From assembly GCA_031266295.1 (NCBI GenBank), contig JAISBH010000042.1:1-10599 (forward strand): a stretch of 10,599 bases of DNA, written 5' to 3'. Positions 8,147 through 10,599 of the stretch are shown here, one piece after another. The DNA is from Oscillospiraceae bacterium. GTDB lineage: Bacteria; Bacillota; Clostridia; Christensenellales; Aristaeellaceae. Each line of letters begins with the position of its first letter. Within the stretch, counting starts at the first letter, position 1. The notes under the pieces are model-generated. The model searched no databases, was not told where the DNA came from, and saw only the letters and a program-made list of their open reading frames with translations. Both the position numbers and the translations under genes were made by a program.

Positions 8147-8172
8147 TCCACGCCTCGCGCGAACGAGGCGAA
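8140..8172 (-). repeat. solitary type I-C CRISPR-repeat-like element
   Basis: Read on the minus strand, this 33-nt sequence has the layout of a type I-C CRISPR repeat. A 5-nt lead (TTCGC) precedes a 4-bp stem (CTCG / CGAG) around a 6-nt loop (TTCGCG), followed by the 14-nt tail GCGTGGATTGAAAT, which as recalled is the usual 3' end of I-C repeats. With flanking bases the stem is 7 bp (CGCCTCG / CGAGGCG). Only one copy was found in the window and no cas gene is nearby, so it is not an array. Its 5' end touches the U-tract of the binding-protein terminator. It could instead be a palindromic operator next to the internal promoter. Confidence 0.45.
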
Positions 8173-8206
8173 TTAAAAGCCCGGGATCGATCATTCAATC
8201 CCGGGC
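8171..8206 (-). terminator. Rho-independent terminator after the substrate-binding protein gene
   Basis: On the minus strand a perfect 9-bp stem, GCCCGGGAT / ATCCCGGGC (8198-8206 and 8179-8187), closes a 10-nt loop and is followed at once by TTTTAATT. It begins 16 nt after the binding-protein stop codon. This is a typical intrinsic terminator and probably reduces read-through into the permease genes, giving the usual excess of binding protein over membrane complex. Confidence 0.85.
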
Positions 8207-8221
8207 ATGAACGTGGTTGGA

Positions 8222-10033
8222 TTACGGATTGACCAGCTCCAGGTCGTAGAGCGCTCCGACGCCATAGCCGTCGGTGCAATCGTTCGGCGGGTAGCCGTGC
8301 GCGTCGCCCTCTTCGGGATAGCTGGTCCACACGGATTCATTAACGGTGTGGAACAGGCTCGGCCTGTACATCAGCTGGAATGAGGGGATATCGGTCAGGT
8401 AGATCTGAACCGCTTCGGTATACAGCGCCTTCAGTTCAGCTTCGTCGGTCGTCTGCGGAATGGCCGCGATGATCTCGTCGATACGAGGATTCACGTACTG
8501 ACCCCAGTTGCCCGATCCGTTGTTCTGCTGGCCGATAAACTCGCCTGACATCGCGGCGCGAACCGAGTTCCACGGATAGGTCGGGCCGGAGCCGCCGATG
8601 GACTGCATGTAGATGGCGTACTGGGTCTGATCCGGGTTCTGGAACACGGCGTAGAATTCAGCGGCTTCTGGATAGAAAGTCGTGATCTCAATGCCGATCT
8701 CCTTGCCGGTGGCCGCGACTACTTCCATGGAAGCCTGCCAGTCGGACCAGCCGTTCGGGCAAACGGCGTTGAGGCTGATCTTTTCGCCGTTGTATTCGCG
8801 CCAGCCGTCCCCGTCGGAGTCCACGACGCCCGCTTCGTCAAGAAGCTTCTTCGCGCCTTCAATGTCCTTGCCGGCCCACTGCAGATCCTTGACAGCGTCA
8901 TGATCATACACGGCCTGCTGACCCTCGGTGGTGTTGAACAGGGAACGCGGAATCTGGTCGAACGTGGCGGACTGATGCGTCATGGCGTTCGCGTTGATCT
9001 GGTCGTAATCTACCGCGATCGCGATAGCCTTGCGGACGGCCAGTTCATTCAGCACGGGGATGTTGTAGTTATAGATAGCCGAAGGCTGCACAAGACCCAG
9101 CTGATACGGCGGTTCGTCGATGTAGGTGGATATCGGCAGACCCTTCTCCAGCCACATCTTCTCTACGTCGCTGTTGAACTGCTGGGACACGTCGACCTCG
9201 CCCGCTTCCAGAGCGGCGCGGCCGGCGGCGTTATCCGCGTAGAATATGTGCGCCAGATACTTCGGCGTGGGCAGCTTGCCCCACAGCTCTACGCCCCAAT
9301 AGCTATCGTCGCGCGCGAGGACGATCTTCGTCTCGTCCGTATAGTATCCGCCCGCGTAGGGTCCGGAGGCTACGATATCATACGCCGGATCGTTCTTGAA
9401 CGTATCGGCGTCGCCGTTAGCCTTCGCATCCAGCGCGTCGATCCAGGCGGCGGAGGTGATGCGCAGCTGGCACAGCTGATTGGGCACTTCCAGCGGGTTG
9501 ACGGGCTTGCCCTGATCATTCAGCGCGGCCTTGAACTCGACGGTGGCGTCGTCGACGGCGGTCACTTCACTGATGTAGGTGGAGCCGTTGATGCCGGTGC
9601 CGGTCTGATACTTTACGTGCGCGTTCCACACGGCGACTACGTCGTTAGCCGTCACGGGTTCGCCGTTGTTGAAGTGGGCGGCGGGATTGATCTTGACCGT
9701 GATGGCGGTCCCCTCCGCATTCCATTCGGGCTGGCCATCCGCGAGCAGCGGATAGAGCTGGCCGTCAAGATCGTTCCACATATACAACGTCTCAAAGTAA
9801 ATTTCGCGGCTTGCGGCGGCGCCGCCGATTACCAGCGAGTTGTTCTGATTGGAACCAAAGATATTCCAAGACAGAACAGTACCCCACTGCTGTCCAGCGA
9901 AGTAGAGTGTTTCGTTACGCGGTAATTCCGTAGGAATTACCGCAGTAGCCGCAGCCGGGGCTGCGGCTACTGCGGTCAGCGCGAGCATCAGCGCAAGGAA
10001 AACTGATCCCTTCTTCTTTAGATGCACCTCCAT
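8222..10033 (-). CDS. family 5 extracellular substrate-binding protein of a peptide/oligosaccharide ABC importer
   Basis: This is the ligand receptor of the importer, 603 residues, within the usual 500-620 range of the SBP_bac_5 family. Family signatures are visible: the FNNGEPVTANDV segment, an RKAIAIAVDYDQI stretch, and AKKLLDEAG followed by the acidic DSDGDGWRE near residues 392-411. The N-terminus is a Sec signal peptide: KKK (6-8), a hydrophobic core (about 10-25), then an Ala-rich segment with a possible signal peptidase I site after ATA (29-31). There is no cysteine there, hence no lipobox, unusual for a Gram-positive binding protein. ATG at 10033 is preceded by AGGTGAG at 9 nt. The GGAGGTG just after the ATG has no start codon at suitable spacing, so this start is kept. 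The gene has its own promoter and terminator. Ligand unknown: peptides, oligosaccharides and other solutes are all bound by this family. Confidence 0.95.
   Translation of the reverse strand: MEVHLKKKGSVFLALMLALTAVAAAPAAATAVIPTELPRNETLYFAGQQWGTVLSWNIFGSNQNNSLVIGGAAASREIYFETLYMWNDLDGQLYPLLADGQPEWNAEGTAITVKINPAAHFNNGEPVTANDVVAVWNAHVKYQTGTGINGSTYISEVTAVDDATVEFKAALNDQGKPVNPLEVPNQLCQLRITSAAWIDALDAKANGDADTFKNDPAYDIVASGPYAGGYYTDETKIVLARDDSYWGVELWGKLPTPKYLAHIFYADNAAGRAALEAGEVDVSQQFNSDVEKMWLEKGLPISTYIDEPPYQLGLVQPSAIYNYNIPVLNELAVRKAIAIAVDYDQINANAMTHQSATFDQIPRSLFNTTEGQQAVYDHDAVKDLQWAGKDIEGAKKLLDEAGVVDSDGDGWREYNGEKISLNAVCPNGWSDWQASMEVVAATGKEIGIEITTFYPEAAEFYAVFQNPDQTQYAIYMQSIGGSGPTYPWNSVRAAMSGEFIGQQNNGSGNWGQYVNPRIDEIIAAIPQTTDEAELKALYTEAVQIYLTDIPSFQLMYRPSLFHTVNESVWTSYPEEGDAHGYPPNDCTDGYGVGALYDLELVNP
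9921..9941. repeat. perfect 9-bp inverted repeat inside the binding-protein gene
   Basis: GGTAATTCC (9921-9929) and GGAATTACC (9933-9941) are perfect reverse complements around a 3-nt centre (9930-9932). It encodes the first residues after the signal peptide and shares 3 nt with the larger palindrome next to it. Confidence 0.9.
9939..9976. repeat. perfect 18-bp inverted repeat inside the signal-peptide coding region
   Basis: The left arm, ACCGCAGTAGCCGCAGCC (9939-9956), is the exact reverse complement of the right arm (9959-9976), with only GG (9957-9958) between. It encodes codons 20-32 of the binding protein, an Ala-rich piece around P26. In the mRNA it would form a very stable hairpin starting 57 nt after the start codon. 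No U-tract follows, so it is not a standard terminator. Confidence 0.92.
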
Positions 10034-10104
10034 TATACTGCGCTCACCTGCCGGTTCGGCGGATCAATACGACCAGTCTAACGAAATCGGTTTTGCATAT
10101 ATGT

Positions 10105-10133
10105 ATTATACCATACTTGTACGTGGATTTCAA
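10105..10133 (-). promoter_or_regulatory. sigma-A-type promoter of the ABC transporter operon
   Basis: On the minus strand TTGAAA (10128-10133) and a perfect TATAAT (10105-10110) are separated by exactly 17 nt, with TGG directly before the -10 (extended -10). Transcription would start near 10098, leaving a leader of about 65 nt before the ATG at 10033; this leader holds a short GCCG/CGGC stem. A second ATTGAAA lies 10 nt upstream of the -35. No operator was recognised. Confidence 0.85.
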
Positions 10134-10395
10134 TAGTTTTCAATAAATTTCGTCGGAAATCAACTCCGTCGGTTACTGTCCAGCAGGACATGATTCAAGT
10201 GCAGGAAGATGAGGAGGTAAAGATGTTAACGCCCTTCTTTTCAACCCCCACTCACAGCGCGAGGGAAAAAAGTGAAGATTCACAAGGTAAACGCAATGTA
10301 TTTTTTCCGATTTCGACGCATTTATATATAGCTTATTATGGCTATCTGTGGTATAATAAAGCAGCTCTACAATCACCCAGCGGGGAGGCGATGGC
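10134..10395. other. AT-rich divergent intergenic region
   Basis: This 262-nt stretch separates the minus-strand ABC operon from plus-strand ORFs at the edge. It is visibly richer in A/T than the rest. It holds a small inverted repeat TGTCC/GGACA (10176-10189), ATTTC/GAAAT around GTCG near 10148-10162, a plus-strand Shine-Dalgarno-like GAGGAGG (10213-10219) and a plus-strand extended -10 (10349-10357). No RNA gene was recognised. Confidence 0.5.
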
Positions 10396-10399
10396 GTGA
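10223..10399 (+). CDS. possible small ORF, unrecognised (58 aa)
   Basis: I do not recognise this product. ATG at 10223 has a strong GAGGAGG site (10213-10219) at only 3 nt spacing counted from AGG, or 5 nt if the site is read as GAGGA. The frame runs 58 codons to TGA (10397-10399), which overlaps the GTG of the next ORF as GTGA. The protein is Ser/Thr/Tyr-rich, with no clear domain, signal peptide or membrane helix. Codons are AT-rich and the segment contains the next gene's promoter -10, both typical of non-coding DNA. An upstream in-frame ATG at 10190 has no ribosome site. It is best treated as a tentative leader ORF or a chance ORF. Confidence 0.25.
   Translation: MLTPFFSTPTHSAREKSEDSQGKRNVFFPISTHLYIAYYGYLWYNKAALQSPSGEAMA
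10349..10357 (+). promoter_or_regulatory. extended -10 promoter for the plus-strand ORF at the window edge
   Basis: TGGTATAAT is a perfect extended -10 element. The region 17-18 nt upstream (TAGCTT or ATAGCT) is a poor -35, which extended -10 promoters can tolerate. Initiation near 10364 would place GGAGG (10384-10388) and the GTG start (10396) about 20 and 32 nt downstream, a normal short leader. Confidence 0.5.
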
Positions 10400-10563
10400 A
10401 CCTTAACGTGTCCAAGCATGGCGAGCGGGTCTACCTGCTGTTCGATTACCATAGTGAAGTCACGGACGCGTTGGGCGAGGCGTTCGGCGTTGACTTCACC
10501 CCCAGGCGCATGACATTAGACGCTATAAAAAAAGTCTCGGCAGCCACAAAATCGCCCCGATAA
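10396..10563 (+). CDS. small ORF of unknown function (55 aa), possibly frameshifted
   Basis: I do not recognise the product with confidence. GTG at 10396 is chosen over ATG at 10391 because GGAGG (10384-10388) sits 7 nt before GTG but only 2 nt before ATG, and the ATG frame stops after two codons. The frame gives 55 residues, beginning VSKHGERVYLLFDYHSEV and ending soon after a run of seven A (10527-10533) at TAA 10561. Codon use in the first 40 residues is GC-rich like the transporter genes, supporting real coding. Both alternative frames after the A-run remain open to the window edge, so the stop may reflect a frameshift (real, programmed or an assembly error) in a longer gene. The N-terminus faintly recalls the start of some site-specific recombinases, but this is only an impression. 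Confidence 0.45.
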   Translation: MNLNVSKHGERVYLLFDYHSEVTDALGEAFGVDFTPRRMTLDAIKKVSAATKSPR

Positions 10564-10599
10564 GCTATGCTTTCGGATCGTCAGTAGCGCTCGTTTTTC

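Noticed and set aside
8105..8206. A CRISPR array
   Set aside because: Only one repeat-like unit was found; searching by eye for the tail motif on both strands gave no second copy, and there are no cas genes.
8900..9925. Long plus-strand open frame (341 codons) opposite the binding-protein gene
   Set aside because: It is entirely antisense to a gene with family 5 receptor signatures, and has no ribosome site or recognisable domain.
10026..10037. TATAAT overlapping the binding-protein start codon, with GGAGGTG just inside the gene
   Set aside because: No -35 at 16-19 nt upstream and no start codon at suitable distance after GGAGGTG; the promoter at 10105-10133 and ATG at 10033 explain the gene better.
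10564..10599. Possible terminator after the 55-aa ORF (GCTA/TAGC then GTTTTT)
   Set aside because: The stem is only 4-5 bp with a long loop, and the window ends before it can be judged.

Overview
The window looks like a stretch of bacterial chromosome, probably from a Gram-positive-type lineage. The Bacillota/Clostridia affiliation is an inference, drawn from purine-rich Shine-Dalgarno sites (GGAGG, AAGGAG, GAGG), a textbook sigma-A-type promoter, and GC-leaning codon use that still uses many AUA codons. Nearly everything reads on the minus strand, so the biological order runs from right to left.

From right to left: 10134-10599 is an AT-rich intergenic region with two small plus-strand ORFs at the window edge, unrecognised, the second starting from GTG. 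A strong minus-strand promoter (10105-10133) then drives a complete peptide/oligosaccharide-type ABC importer: a family 5 extracellular substrate-binding protein (8222-10033), a terminator plus internal promoter/leader region (7954-8221), two permeases (6949-7953 and 5681-6934) and two ATPases (4670-5677 and 3817-4677). The last four genes are tightly packed (14 nt gap, 3 nt gap, 8 nt overlap) and surely form one operon. The binding protein captures the ligand outside the cell, the permease pair forms the channel, and the two non-identical ATPases power it. The terminator after the binding-protein gene would let that protein be made in excess over the membrane complex.

After a hairpin (3767-3791) comes a separate DNA-repair operon, sbcD (2555-3709) overlapping sbcC (1-2558, cut by the window edge). 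Together they encode the Mre11/Rad50-type nuclease complex that opens DNA hairpins and processes blocked DNA ends.

The main oddities are non-coding or compositional. A pair of adjacent perfect inverted repeats (18-bp arms with a 2-nt centre, then 9-bp arms with a 3-nt centre) lies inside the signal-peptide region of the binding-protein gene. A solitary sequence between the binding-protein and permease genes has the architecture and 3' half of a type I-C CRISPR repeat. The second permease carries an extra domain of about 130 residues, and the binding protein has no lipobox cysteine. No cas genes, transposases, tRNAs or rRNAs were seen, and no convincing previously undescribed multi-gene system.
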